A DNA stretch of 51,403 bases from JBOFMT01 sp051658525 (GCA_051658525.1 JBOFMT010000060.1:1-51403); one strand, 5' to 3'; shown: positions 1 through 8,508, numbered from the stretch's first letter. Program-made: numbers and translations. The notes: a model not told the origin generated them from the letters alone.

Positions 1-1
1 C

Positions 2-376
2 TGTACAATTTTTAAATGCACGCTCTTGTTACGCTTGGAAAGTGAACATGGTATTCCTCGCTATCACTTCGATACTTTGGTTCATGAAGCCCTACATACA
101 TTAGAAACGGGACGTGGAACCTACTACAATGCAAGCAAAGACATTGCTTTTGAAACAGCGATCAGAGCCGATTATGAGGTCTGGGTAACAAAACAAGCTT
201 CCAGTCTTTTTCCCCTAACGCAATACCTTGATGATCTTCGAGAAAGCTTTGCAGTTCTAGCAACACGATTTTTACTTTATCCAGATATTGTTGTTGTACA
301 GATGCCACATACCTATGATTTTTTCAACCAACTCTTTCAAGAGGAAGATCTCACACTGTTTCAAACCTCACAATAA
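2..376 (+). CDS. HExxH metalloprotease-like protein, 3' part only
   Basis: The frame is open to the left edge, so the N-terminus lies outside the window. The visible part carries an HEALH motif, which fits the zinc-binding HExxH of zincin peptidases. About 50 residues later comes a helix reading ESFAVLATRF followed by LYP. A glutamate in a helix downstream of HExxH, followed by an A/F-rich stretch, resembles the C-terminal peptidase domain related to anthrax lethal factor (ATLF-like), where it supplies the third zinc ligand. That family assignment is an inference from the motif order only. A TTG codon at 26 is in frame but has no good ribosome site, so I read this as a continuation rather than a start. 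Followed by the araC promoter. Confidence 0.6.
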   Translation, partial: CTIFKCTLLLRLESEHGIPRYHFDTLVHEALHTLETGRGTYYNASKDIAFETAIRADYEVWVTKQASSLFPLTQYLDDLRESFAVLATRFLLYPDIVVVQMPHTYDFFNQLFQEEDLTLFQTSQ

Positions 377-411
377 CAAAGGATTCAGCCAATGAAAGAT
401 ATTTTTTTCAC

Positions 412-440
412 TTGATAAAATTTTAACAATCATGTATAAT
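412..440 (+). promoter_or_regulatory. Promoter of the AraC-family gene
   Basis: TTGATA at 412-417 and TATAAT at 435-440 are separated by 17 bases. This is close to a consensus housekeeping promoter. It leaves a leader of about 50 bases before the ATG at 498, with an AGGGGGGC ribosome site. Confidence 0.75.
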
Positions 441-497
441 TGTGATGTATTTACTGTCAATATCTACATAAATACGGTTAGAACAGGGGGGCTCCCA

Positions 498-1373
498 ATG
501 AATTTTAGATATCCATTTCAACGCATTGAAGCTTGTCCTTCTATGCTCTCGTTTGATAAATTACAGTTTCGCGTGATCGCTTGTGGGAAGTGGTCAAGCA
601 AACAAATAACACAGATACAAGATCATAACCTTCCCTATTACCGGATGGTTTATGTCCTAGCAGGAGCTTGTAGTTTTCTAAACAAAGCTGGGACTATACA
701 CGCACAAAAAGGTGATAGCCTTTTATTGACACCACATGCATCCTATGTTCCAGTTGATGTTCACAAACAAGCTACGTTTTATTATGTCTATTTCGAATTG
801 CAACCAGCAAATCGTCACAAAGAGTTTAATGTTGCTTTCGAAGACGCTCCTATTTTTGCTTGCAATGGCTGTGAAATTGGAAACTTAGTGGAACATATTA
901 GTTTTGAGGTTCAACAAGCACAATATGGCTACCAATCGATTTGTAATAGTCTATTGCGTATTATCTTACTACGTTTGTTACGTTCAAGAAAAGAAATTAC
1001 TAAACGTCCCAATCAACAAGTGCGCTATAGTAGCAAAGAGGAACTGGTACACCATGCAATTTATTATATCGAACAAAATATTCACGGTGTGCTAAAGGTT
1101 ACCGATATCGCTAGCGCCATCGGTATTACACCAAACTATTTGTACAAACTGTTTGTCCAAGAATATCAAATTAGTATCCAAGAATATATCTTGCAAGAGA
1201 AGATCAAACGTTCCTTGCAATTGTTGGAAAACCCGGAATTTAATATCAAAGAAATTGCCAATGAATTAAGTTTCTCATCACAAAACCACTTTTCTAATAC
1301 ATTTAAACGATATATGAATATATCACCTACAAATTTTAGAAAAAAACAGTGGAATAATACGAATTTAAGCTAA
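498..1373 (+). CDS. AraC-family transcriptional regulator
   Basis: A 291-residue protein with an N-terminal cupin-like sensing domain (roughly 20-160) and a C-terminal pair of helix-turn-helix motifs (roughly 195-288). The second repeat reads IKEIANELSFSSQNHFSNTF and ends with the ISPTNFRK signature of AraC/XylS proteins. I chose the ATG at 498 because it follows a strong purine-rich ribosome site and begins just before the cupin; the longer frame starting at 432 overlaps the -10 box. Such regulators usually bind a sugar or other small molecule and activate nearby genes, but no obvious transporter or catabolic target lies beside it. It ends at a strong terminator. Confidence 0.9.
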   Translation: MNFRYPFQRIEACPSMLSFDKLQFRVIACGKWSSKQITQIQDHNLPYYRMVYVLAGACSFLNKAGTIHAQKGDSLLLTPHASYVPVDVHKQATFYYVYFELQPANRHKEFNVAFEDAPIFACNGCEIGNLVEHISFEVQQAQYGYQSICNSLLRIILLRLLRSRKEITKRPNQQVRYSSKEELVHHAIYYIEQNIHGVLKVTDIASAIGITPNYLYKLFVQEYQISIQEYILQEKIKRSLQLLENPEFNIKEIANELSFSSQNHFSNTFKRYMNISPTNFRKKQWNNTNLS

Positions 1374-1397
1374 TTTTTGTTTGTACTATCGTTTTTT

Positions 1398-1430
1398 AAG
1401 ACTTATAATATACATATAAGTCTTTTTTTC
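1398..1430 (+). terminator. Terminator after the AraC-family gene
   Basis: AAGACTTATA (1398-1407) pairs with TATAAGTCTT (1415-1424) and is followed by a T tract. It separates the regulator from the GGDEF genes. Confidence 0.85.
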
Positions 1431-1490
1431 TATATCTGTATAACGTAATGATTCACACTTCACTAAATACATGAATAAAGGAGGTTTCCT

Positions 1491-2882
1491 ATGTTTAACC
1501 GTGCACTGTATGAAGAAAATCAATCGTATATATTAGAAGCCCTCAAACAACAACATGCGAGTAGCAAGTTGTATTTCGACCGCCATAATTATCCTTTGGT
1601 TGTATATCATTTGTCGAATTTATGTAAGAATAGAGAACAACAAAGCGATGAATTTTACGCAATCGCTTTTTTAAGCATGGCCAATGCGCTCGTTGCTAAC
1701 AACAATGACTATGAATCAATTTCCGTATATTTAGAGTGTTTGACACTTCCTTATTTTCATAGCAATACCAAATTACGTTTTTGTATCTACATGCAATTGT
1801 TACATATCGCACTTAAGAAAGAAGATTTATTCTTCATTGAACTGTATATGCACAAGTTGCACAAATATCACTTTGCAATTGATGACGATAGTGAATTGCA
1901 ATTGTTGTACGATTATTTGAACTTGTCGATTGAAATTTATAATAATCCCGAACTCAATTCTTCGCAATTGCGTATCATCAATACGATGTTAGCACAGTGT
2001 AATGGCAGCCTTAGTATTACTGCAATCGAGGTGGGAATGTATTTAGAAACCTTACTCGGTTCCTTCTTTTATCGTACCCACGATTACGAAGAGAGCCTGC
2101 AACACTACTCCCAAGCACTAGCCTTTGCTACAACCTTTGCAGACTTACCATACATCACAACCATTACCCACGAAATTTCAAAAAACTACGAGGAAATGAA
2201 CAATAAACTCATCTCTTTGGATTACTATAAAAAATACTACAAAGCTAGACAAATGCAAACACGTAAGTTAAACATGGATATTTCCGATTACATGATGGAG
2301 ACCTTACAAATTGAGCGAGAAGAACAAAACATTCTAGATACGCGCATGCGAACTGCACATTTAGATGTGCATGCAAATCTAGATCGCTTAACCAACGTCA
2401 ATACAACGATTTGGTTTCAAGAACTCTTAGCAAGAGAAAAAGCAAATGCCAATGACAATACATTGCCAGTAGCCATTCTCTACATCGATGTGGACTGGTT
2501 CCGAGCTTACAATGATCATTATGGACATATCAAGGGCGATAATGTTTTATCAGAACTTGGATTTACCTTGCGAAATTCGATTGACTTAAGCTTACATAGT
2601 CTAGCACGTGTGAGTGGTGACTGTTTTGCCATTTATTTAAGAGACATCAACAAAGAAGATGCCATTATTACAGCAAAACAAATTCTATCCAACGTACGAA
2701 AATTAGATATTGAACATCGTGTTAAGAAAAGTTTAAACATTTTAACTGTTAGCATTGGTGTCAGCAGTGGATTTGCAAAAAACGCTCCTATTATGTTCCT
2801 TCAAGCAAAAAAAGCAATGGAAGCCTCGAAGCGAAATGGAAAAAATCGAGTAACTTATACATCCGAGAAGGGAGGTGTCTAG
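1491..2882 (+). CDS. Helical-repeat protein with degenerate GGDEF domain (first of a pair)
   Basis: 463 residues. Residues 1-260 are predicted all-helical and TPR-like, with no membrane segment or signal peptide, so the protein is probably cytoplasmic. Residues about 290-455 form a GGDEF domain: LDRLTNVNT entry, YIDVDWFRAYNDHYGH metal-site segment and a C-terminal SIGVSSG strand. The signature loop reads S375-G-D-C-F instead of GGDEF, so the metal-binding glutamate is a cysteine. Diguanylate cyclase activity is therefore doubtful and a binding or scaffold role is possible. The start has an AAAGGAGG site at the usual distance. It overlaps the ribosome site of the next gene, a paralogue, so the two are probably co-translated. 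Confidence 0.85.
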   Translation: MFNRALYEENQSYILEALKQQHASSKLYFDRHNYPLVVYHLSNLCKNREQQSDEFYAIAFLSMANALVANNNDYESISVYLECLTLPYFHSNTKLRFCIYMQLLHIALKKEDLFFIELYMHKLHKYHFAIDDDSELQLLYDYLNLSIEIYNNPELNSSQLRIINTMLAQCNGSLSITAIEVGMYLETLLGSFFYRTHDYEESLQHYSQALAFATTFADLPYITTITHEISKNYEEMNNKLISLDYYKKYYKARQMQTRKLNMDISDYMMETLQIEREEQNILDTRMRTAHLDVHANLDRLTNVNTTIWFQELLAREKANANDNTLPVAILYIDVDWFRAYNDHYGHIKGDNVLSELGFTLRNSIDLSLHSLARVSGDCFAIYLRDINKEDAIITAKQILSNVRKLDIEHRVKKSLNILTVSIGVSSGFAKNAPIMFLQAKKAMEASKRNGKNRVTYTSEKGGV

Positions 2883-2883
2883 T

Positions 2884-4719
2884 ATGCAACTTTACAATAC
2901 GACACATTTTATTCGCTTATTGGAAGATTGGTCACAACCTACTGATGTATCAAAGGAAATCAATCACATACTTCCCCTGATTGAAGCTAGTTTACTTGAA
3001 GCCGACTTAACCTTAGAAAACAAAGCAGCACGGTTATACGCCTTAGGGTTACATGCTTTAAAATCATCAGACTTCCCTAAAGCCGAGCATCTACTAGGGG
3101 AATCCTTGACTATTGCAATCGATAAAAAACTACCAATTTTAGAAGGTAAATGTCGACTTAAACTTTCGGAATGTGCGTATCTACAACACGATGTTGAACC
3201 ACTGAGAACAAGTGCAGCTATCATCCGCGAGCTATTTCTTCAACAACATGATTATGAGTCGCTTGCCTATTATTATCTTGAAGTGTTACGGATATCAAGA
3301 CTAGAGCTTACCGATTTGCATTTTCACGAACTTCTCGCTTATGCCATCAAATATACAAACCTGAATAAGACGGAACGCAATACTCAATTTTACATTGCGC
3401 TAGCGATGCAAAGTGATATGATGAGCAAAGACTACATTCGCAGCATTTTCTTTTATTTAGAAGCTAAAAAATGGGCAATTCAAGTAAATAACGGACCTAT
3501 GATATCCTACATTGACTTCTTTATTGGGAAAATGTTCTTTAACATCCAACGCTTCTATCAAGCAATCCAATATTTTAAACGCGCGATTTCTCAAACTGGA
3601 TATGAACAATTGAGTTTTAGAATGCGATTCTATCCAAGAATCTTCATCGCTGCTTGCATGGTTGAGCTTTCCAATTATCAAGAAGCAAAAGAATTGGTAC
3701 AGTCTTTGTATGAAATAGCAGAAACTGCAGATCAAGATGAGCAAATGTATCACGTAATGTTGACGGGAATTGCGGCAGAAATTGCCTTACGAACCAATCA
3801 AGACTTAGCTGGTGCAGCGGAAAAAATCGAATATTGCTACGCTTCCTATCAAAAAAATCCAAGCAATTATTTGGTGGATTTTTATCGACAAATTTGTATT
3901 TTACGCTATGGTGATTTGTACTTTAAAAAAGAAGATTTCGCCTATGCCCTACACTACTATAAACAAATCATTACACTAGAAGATTCAACTGCTTGGCATC
4001 GAAAAGATGCCTTTGAGCGTTTGGCATTAACGTATGAAGCTTTAGGTGATTACAACCAAAGTTTACGTATGTATCAAAAAGCCTTTGAGGCAAACGAACA
4101 AATAGACTTGGCAAATGATACCAAACGTTATAATTTGAATTTTGATCAGTTCTTAGCTCAAAATGACCGTTTCTTCTACCAATTAACAAAAGAAGAATCC
4201 ATTAAGTTAGAACCTTATATCGATTCGGAAACCTCACTCTACAACGAAAGTTTGTTGCATAGCTACATCAATTTCCACAATGAAACCGTGTTACGTAAAG
4301 CAATTCCATTAACCGTATTACACTGTGATGTCGATTACTTCAACAACTATCGTGACTTCTATGGTGAACAAGAAGCGAGTAATGTTTTGAAACTTATTGG
4401 AAAGATGATTCTACACACGGTAAATGATTACACGACAAAAGTAATTCATCTACCTGGAGATGATTTCCTTGTTTTGCTTGAGGATGTTACAATCGAACAA
4501 GCACAAACAATTGCACATCAACTCCTACTCAATTTAGAACGGATGGAAATCATTCATGAAGTTTCCCCAATTTCAGAAATCGTTAGTATGTGTATCGGAA
4601 TAGCAAGTGAAAACTCAAAATCACTCGCAAACTATCACTCGATTCTAGAATCAGCATTTGATGCGGTAAAAGCCATTAAAGATACCACGACCAAAACAAA
4701 CATCGCAAAAGTAAATTAG
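2884..4719 (+). CDS. Helical-repeat protein with variant GGDEF domain (second of a pair)
   Basis: 611 residues. A long TPR-like helical region (about 1-430) precedes a GGDEF domain (about 445-608). The domain has LHCDVDYFNNYRDFYG as the metal segment and a signature loop P524-G-D-D-F, so the first glycine and the glutamate differ from the consensus. Aspartate for glutamate might still bind metal, so activity is less clearly lost than in the upstream gene. I chose the ATG at 2884 because GGAGG at 2871-2875 is spaced correctly for it; the in-frame GTG at 2875 overlaps that ribosome site. Immediately downstream of a paralogue with the same architecture; the pair probably arose by tandem duplication. 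Confidence 0.85.
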   Translation: MQLYNTTHFIRLLEDWSQPTDVSKEINHILPLIEASLLEADLTLENKAARLYALGLHALKSSDFPKAEHLLGESLTIAIDKKLPILEGKCRLKLSECAYLQHDVEPLRTSAAIIRELFLQQHDYESLAYYYLEVLRISRLELTDLHFHELLAYAIKYTNLNKTERNTQFYIALAMQSDMMSKDYIRSIFFYLEAKKWAIQVNNGPMISYIDFFIGKMFFNIQRFYQAIQYFKRAISQTGYEQLSFRMRFYPRIFIAACMVELSNYQEAKELVQSLYEIAETADQDEQMYHVMLTGIAAEIALRTNQDLAGAAEKIEYCYASYQKNPSNYLVDFYRQICILRYGDLYFKKEDFAYALHYYKQIITLEDSTAWHRKDAFERLALTYEALGDYNQSLRMYQKAFEANEQIDLANDTKRYNLNFDQFLAQNDRFFYQLTKEESIKLEPYIDSETSLYNESLLHSYINFHNETVLRKAIPLTVLHCDVDYFNNYRDFYGEQEASNVLKLIGKMILHTVNDYTTKVIHLPGDDFLVLLEDVTIEQAQTIAHQLLLNLERMEIIHEVSPISEIVSMCIGIASENSKSLANYHSILESAFDAVKAIKDTTTKTNIAKVN

Positions 4720-4724
4720 ATAAC

Positions 4725-4757
4725 AAAAAAGAAGCATCATTAGATTGCTTCTTTTTT
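4725..4757. terminator. Bidirectional terminator
   Basis: AAAAAAGAAGCA (4725-4736) pairs with TGCTTCTTTTTT (4746-4757). It serves the GGDEF pair on the plus strand and the converging dehydrogenase gene, whose stop codon lies in the loop. Confidence 0.85.
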
Positions 4758-5591
4758 CGTATGAACTGTAGTTTGTTTTACTTCACGAGTCGTTACTTCT
4801 TCAATCACATAACGAATTACGCAGTCCGGTAACCACCTTTTTAATGTAAGTAAGGTTGGAGCACCACCTCCAACAGGATAGCGTAGCTTCGGATTGGAAG
4901 TTATGGAGGCTTGATAAATCGTTTTCGCAACCTTTTCGGGAGCATCAGCTCGTTGTGAAATTCCTTGCATGCGTAAAGATACCCGATCTACATAAGCTTG
5001 ATAGGCATCCAAGACCCTCGTATCAACTTTTGAGTCTAGGCCAAAGCGCGTTTGAATTGCACCTGGTTCAATGAGCACGACTTTGATATGAAAAGGAGCG
5101 AGCTCATAGCGTAAACTTTCCATTAATCCTTCTATAGCAAATTTACTTGCATGATATAAGGAGTACAAAGGAAAGCCAATCCGACCAGCAACCGAACTTA
5201 CCGTGATAATAACACCTGATTTTTGTTTACGCATCAATGGTAATACTTCCCGTGTAAGTTTCATAACTCCGAAAACATTGGTAGCAAACTGACGTTCTAT
5301 TTGCTCATTTGTGGCACCTTCAAATACCCCCAACAAACCATAACCAGCATTATTAACAAGCACATCGATGCGACCAAATTGTAGTTTGATTCGCTCAACA
5401 CAAGCATGAATACTATCTTGACTAGTCACATCAAGTTGATCCACTACAATATTTTTGTGAACAAGTGCATTTGTTTGTAGCTGAGGAGCACGCATGGTAG
5501 CAACTACCTGATAGCCTCGCTCTGCATAATACATTGCAGTTGCACGACCAATTCCACTACTCGTACCAGTAATTAATACTACTTTTTTCAT
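4740..5591 (-). CDS. Short-chain dehydrogenase/reductase
   Basis: A 283-residue classical SDR. It shows the cofactor motif TGTSSGIG near the N-terminus, NNAG after the fourth strand, a catalytic serine in VSSVAG, and the YxxxK pair in YHASK. The classical-SDR length and the C-terminal extension typical of SDRs acting on larger or hydrophobic substrates give no specific substrate. I chose the ATG at 5591, preceded by GAGAGGTGG, over the in-frame ATG five codons upstream, which overlaps this ribosome site. Monocistronic by layout: a terminator follows it, and the tRNA-His gene lies upstream on the same strand. Confidence 0.9.
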   Translation of the reverse strand: MKKVVLITGTSSGIGRATAMYYAERGYQVVATMRAPQLQTNALVHKNIVVDQLDVTSQDSIHACVERIKLQFGRIDVLVNNAGYGLLGVFEGATNEQIERQFATNVFGVMKLTREVLPLMRKQKSGVIITVSSVAGRIGFPLYSLYHASKFAIEGLMESLRYELAPFHIKVVLIEPGAIQTRFGLDSKVDTRVLDAYQAYVDRVSLRMQGISQRADAPEKVAKTIYQASITSNPKLRYPVGGGAPTLLTLKRWLPDCVIRYVIEEVTTREVKQTTVHTKKEAI

Positions 5592-5654
5592 ATATCCACC
5601 TCTCATCTTTTTTTCATGATAGCATAGATACTAGGACAATGATATTTGAACGAT

Positions 5655-5684
5655 AAAAAAAACAGCCTAAGCTGTTTAAATTTT
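5655..5684 (-). terminator. Terminator of tRNA-His
   Basis: On the minus strand AAACAGC, loop TTAG, GCTGTTT is followed by a run of T residues. It lies 13 bases beyond the CCA end of the tRNA. Confidence 0.75.
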
Positions 5685-5689
5685 AGAAT

Positions 5690-5766
5690 TGGGGCGACCG
5701 ATGGGGATCGAACCCACGAATGACGGGACCACAACCCGCTGTGTTAACCACTTCACCACGACCGCC
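5690..5766 (-). tRNA. tRNA-His (GTG anticodon)
   Basis: The minus strand folds as a cloverleaf: a 7-bp acceptor stem with two G-U pairs, an anticodon stem CGGG/CCCG enclosing TTGTGGT (anticodon GTG), and a T loop reading TTCGATC. The extra G-1 opposite the discriminator C, the hallmark of histidine tRNA, is present (5766 against 5693). The 3' CCA is encoded (5690-5692). Confidence 0.95.
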
Positions 5767-5796
5767 AAATCTATAGCAACTTTCGATTGCTTATAC

Positions 5797-5825
5797 ATTA
5801 TATATGAAAAAGAGCAGCTTGTAAA
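5797..5825 (-). promoter_or_regulatory. Promoter of tRNA-His
   Basis: Read on the minus strand: TTTACA (5820-5825), 17 bases, TATAAT (5797-5802). This strong promoter lies about 30 bases upstream of the tRNA, as expected for a stable RNA. Confidence 0.8.
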
Positions 5826-5951
5826 CCCCTTTTTTACACTTTTTACACTTTTTTCAACCACAAGGTTCTTGCATTCTGCCCCCCCCACAAGATAACGTTA
5901 TGCTATCAACAATCTATGTGAAAAACCACTGTGTTCCGTGGTCAAACCTTA

Positions 5952-5980
5952 TTGTCTTTTTATCCGTTTACGTGTATAAT
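5952..5980 (+). promoter_or_regulatory. Promoter of the DegV-family gene
   Basis: TTGTCT (5952-5957), 17 bases, TATAAT (5975-5980). The ATG follows at 6000 after a GGAGG ribosome site. Confidence 0.75.
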
Positions 5981-5999
5981 TTTATGGAGGAGTGATATC

Positions 6000-6839
6000 A
6001 TGAAAAAAATTGCATTACTATGTGATTCATCAGCGGATCTATCAAAAGAAGAAGCTGCACAATTAGGCATTCATGTGTTGCGTATGCCTGTTATTGTAGA
6101 TGGGGTAGAATATCAAGAAGCTGAAACGATAACTACAGCTGAAGTTATGAACCATCTGAATCAAAACCATAAAGTAACAACAACACAACCGAGTATGGGC
6201 GAATTTGTATCTTGTTTTGATCGATTATTAGGAGAGTATGACCAAATTTTGTATTTCCCTCTTTCCAAAGAATTGAGTGGAACATGTGCCAGTGCAATGC
6301 AAATTGCGAAAGACTACAACAATCGTGTATGTGTCATTGAATCAAAATTCGCATGCCAACCCATCGTTGTTATGATGTTGTGGGCAAAGGAAATGTTGGC
6401 CGCAGGGCACGCTCCAGAAGCCATTAAGAAAGAAATCGAAGAAAATGGAGAGTTGTATGCCCTCCTAATCCCAAAAACACTACAAACCCTTAAAAATGGG
6501 GGACGTATTTCAGCTGCTGCAGCTGCACTTGGTGGATTATTAAAAATACAACCTATTCTTACTGTTGAGAATGGTGCTATAGATGTATTTGATAAAGTTC
6601 GTACACTAAAGAAAGCTTATCGTGTTGCAATGGAACACATCACAAATGTGGACGATAAAGATGCGTACGATTGGATGATCATTCATATTAATAACGAAGA
6701 GGTTGCCTTGCAACTACGTGAAGAATTAATGGAAATCACAAACCAAGAAGTTCGTTTAACGCAGTTCCAATCGGTCATTGCCGCCCATACGGGTGATGGG
6801 ACCATCGGAATGGGACGTATTAAAAAAGTTAATTTATAA
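6000..6839 (+). CDS. DegV-family fatty-acid-binding protein
   Basis: A 279-residue DegV protein. The N-terminal strand ALLCDSSADLS, the TTQPS segment, PLSKELSGTCASA and the C-terminal HTGDGTIGMG-type glycine motif are characteristic. Members bind a single long-chain fatty acid in a cleft, and some act as the carrier subunit (FakB) that presents the fatty acid to the kinase FakA for acyl-phosphate formation. No FakA is in this window, so the role in exogenous fatty-acid use is family knowledge only. I chose ATG 6000 because GGAGG lies just upstream and the protein begins directly with the first strand; the longer frame from 5931 runs through the promoter. Followed by a terminator. Confidence 0.92.
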   Translation: MKKIALLCDSSADLSKEEAAQLGIHVLRMPVIVDGVEYQEAETITTAEVMNHLNQNHKVTTTQPSMGEFVSCFDRLLGEYDQILYFPLSKELSGTCASAMQIAKDYNNRVCVIESKFACQPIVVMMLWAKEMLAAGHAPEAIKKEIEENGELYALLIPKTLQTLKNGGRISAAAAALGGLLKIQPILTVENGAIDVFDKVRTLKKAYRVAMEHITNVDDKDAYDWMIIHINNEEVALQLREELMEITNQEVRLTQFQSVIAAHTGDGTIGMGRIKKVNL

Positions 6840-6843
6840 AATG

Positions 6844-6872
6844 CTCACTGCTCGCGCATGTGAGTTTTTTTT
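6844..6872 (+). terminator. Terminator after the DegV-family gene
   Basis: CTCAC (6844-6848) pairs with GTGAG (6860-6864) and eight T residues follow. Extra pairs in the loop are possible. Confidence 0.65.
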
Positions 6873-6919
6873 ATATGTCTTATATCGTTATTACGATTGT
6901 GCAGAACATGATTTGCCAA

Positions 6920-7633
6920 CTATTGTCCATAACTTGCTAGTTTTTCCCAAACTTTACTATCCCATAAAATTTGACTCTCCTGTTCATCACTTTGTATGCT
7001 ATTACTTGGATATACATCGAGTGAACCTAGTGTATCAATGATTTTTAATTGATTTACAATACTTTCATGAACCGCAAGAATCATAATCTTAGGACTACCT
7101 GAGTATCCAACATCCGCTACTCCTTTTCCCTTTGCATCACGAATTGCTAGAATGCGTACTTGAGCAACTATTTTATCAACGACAGGAACTTGGTTACGGT
7201 CAAAAAAACTAGCATAAACATCGATATACTGCCCTTCCATTAAGGTATTCCCACTTGTTTTCACGACATCAACGGGAAGTGTAAAGGCAACTTGTTGCTC
7301 ACGAAGTTTTAATTCGGGAAAATCTGGTAAATCACTACTTTCCCATAACGTATGTAAATAATAAAAAGAACCTTGAGGAATACTCATTTCTATTTCGGTA
7401 TACTTACCGATGATTTCCTCTTCTAATAAGGCAGTATTGCTGTCAATAAAACTGCTAGGTACTTCTTTCCAGGTAATCATCGAAGCTTCTATTTTAGTTC
7501 TTGGAGCAATATTTTGATTCGCAAATGGAACTTTGATCAAATCCAAGCGCGTATGTACTCTCCATTCCACAAGACTAACTCCCGCAATAATTAAAACAAG
7601 CAAACACAGTACAACACTAATTTTCTTTTGCAT
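6920..7633 (-). CDS. SAF-domain protein, CpaB/RcpC-like
   Basis: 237 residues. An N-terminal membrane anchor (about 5-24) is followed by a SAF-type domain: KVPFANQNIAPRTKIEASMI, then the paired segment around EMSIPQGSFYYL. The later part (about 115-210) contains LREQQVAFTLPVDVVK and GQYIDVYASF, as in CpaB/RcpC proteins of Flp/Tad pilus assembly. In those systems the protein sits outside the membrane near the secretin or in the pilus base. No other Tad or Flp gene is visible nearby, so this is either an orphan or part of another surface system. The gene is divergent from the SemiSWEET gene. Confidence 0.72.
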   Translation of the reverse strand: MQKKISVVLCLLVLIIAGVSLVEWRVHTRLDLIKVPFANQNIAPRTKIEASMITWKEVPSSFIDSNTALLEEEIIGKYTEIEMSIPQGSFYYLHTLWESSDLPDFPELKLREQQVAFTLPVDVVKTSGNTLMEGQYIDVYASFFDRNQVPVVDKIVAQVRILAIRDAKGKGVADVGYSGSPKIMILAVHESIVNQLKIIDTLGSLDVYPSNSIQSDEQESQILWDSKVWEKLASYGQ

Positions 7634-7751
7634 TCGGTTTTCCCCTCACCTATTCTAGGACGTAATTGTACTTTTCTACGCTTACGCTTCTTAGGATTTC
7701 CCTTATTATTAGAGCCATACCTTTGATATTCCTAACAATTGAAAAAAAAGA

Positions 7752-7779
7752 TTGTAAGTTTTCTTATTTCGGGTAATAA
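7752..7779 (+). promoter_or_regulatory. Probable promoter of the SemiSWEET gene
   Basis: TTGTAA (7752-7757), 16 bases, TAATAA (7774-7779). The remainder of the 7634-7806 gap shows no convincing gene on either strand. Confidence 0.5.
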
Positions 7780-7806
7780 TGAAAGTAATGAGGAAAGGGG
7801 TATCCT

Positions 7807-8046
7807 ATGATTGGTTTTTTTGCAGCCTGTTTAACAACCATCTCCTTCGTACCACAAGCCGTTAAGGTTATCAAAACCAAAGACACATCTGGCATTAGCC
7901 TACTAATGTATTCCATGTTTGTCGCTGGTGTTGCTATGTGGATCGTACATGGTTATATCCAACAGGATTATGCACTGATCGGTGCAAATATGATTACATT
8001 GTGTTTGGCAAGTATTGTCTTAACCTATAAACTGAAGTATAAATAA
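7807..8046 (+). CDS. SemiSWEET sugar transporter (PQ-loop)
   Basis: A 79-residue, three-helix membrane protein. The PQ-loop appears as SFVPQAVKVIKTKDTSGIS near residue 12-30, followed by the conserved mid-helix stretch SMFVAGVAMWIVHG. SemiSWEETs dimerise to form a sugar facilitator equivalent to half a eukaryotic SWEET. The length is typical. The ribosome site is AAAGGGG and the ATG at 7807 begins the first helix directly. It stands alone between the divergent SAF gene and a bidirectional terminator shared with the MerR regulator, so its substrate cannot be inferred from context. Confidence 0.88.
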   Translation: MIGFFAACLTTISFVPQAVKVIKTKDTSGISLLMYSMFVAGVAMWIVHGYIQQDYALIGANMITLCLASIVLTYKLKYK

Positions 8047-8072
8047 AGCCCAAGATTACTTGGGCTTTATTT
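8041..8072. terminator. Bidirectional terminator
   Basis: A perfect 14-bp stem (8041-8054 against 8059-8072) with loop ATTA and A/T tails on both sides. It overlaps the stop codons of both converging genes. Confidence 0.9.
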
Positions 8073-8508
8073 ATATCATTTTTTCTAGAATACGATCCAA
8101 TCGCGCTGTAAACGGCTTCTTTTGCTTTGCTTGTTGAGCAAAATCTTCATTTCCCTGTTTCAAGGCCTCTTCGTAATACCAACATTTATATTCTAGTGTT
8201 CGCTTCACTTCTTCTAGCGCTGCAATTTGTTCCTCTACTTGATCCAATTGATCGACAAAAAGCTGTTTGCGTAAAGCATACGTTTCTTTTCCTTGTGCGC
8301 ACCAAGTCATAAATTGCTTGATTTCCCGGATCCCCAACCCCGATGCTTTTAAACATTCAATCATATGTAAGGATTCCAAATTCGCTTCATTAAACATTCG
8401 TTGCCCAGAGACGCGCATTAAATTTGGTAGTAATCCTTCCTGATCATAATAACGCAGAGTAGAAATCGGTAATTGAAACATTTTTGATACTTCTCCAATT
8501 GTTAACAT
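8071..8508 (-). CDS. MerR-family regulator, AdhR-like
   Basis: 145 residues. The N-terminal MerR winged helix-turn-helix (LTIGEVSKMF, LRYYDQEGLLP) is followed by a dimerisation helix (about 80-118). Cys52 lies in HMIECLKASG, the position of the redox/aldehyde-sensing cysteine of Bacillus AdhR. It is divergent from an iron alcohol dehydrogenase, as AdhR is from adhA, and a perfect palindrome sits between the genes. I infer that it senses aldehydes or other electrophiles and activates the dehydrogenase. The start has AAAGGAGC at good spacing. Confidence 0.88.
   Translation of the reverse strand: MLTIGEVSKMFQLPISTLRYYDQEGLLPNLMRVSGQRMFNEANLESLHMIECLKASGLGIREIKQFMTWCAQGKETYALRKQLFVDQLDQVEEQIAALEEVKRTLEYKCWYYEEALKQGNEDFAQQAKQKKPFTARLDRILEKMI

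Noticed and set aside
3457..4189. Minus-strand frames inside the second GGDEF gene
   Set aside because: Overlap a strongly supported coding region and have no ribosome sites.
5676..5895. Frames of about 70 residues on both strands over the tRNA-His region
   Set aside because: They translate the tRNA gene itself.
5879..5901. Run of eight C and a 10-bp ATAACGTTAT palindrome between tRNA-His and degV
   Set aside because: A phase-variation tract would need a coding or promoter context; none is visible, and short palindromes are expected by chance.
6778..7041. 87-residue plus-strand frame after the DegV gene
   Set aside because: Begins inside degV and runs through its terminator and into the opposite-strand SAF gene.
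7640..7730. Basic peptide frame (KKRKRRK) on the minus strand before the SAF gene
   Set aside because: No start codon in frame after the preceding stop; possibly a gene remnant, but nothing supports expression.
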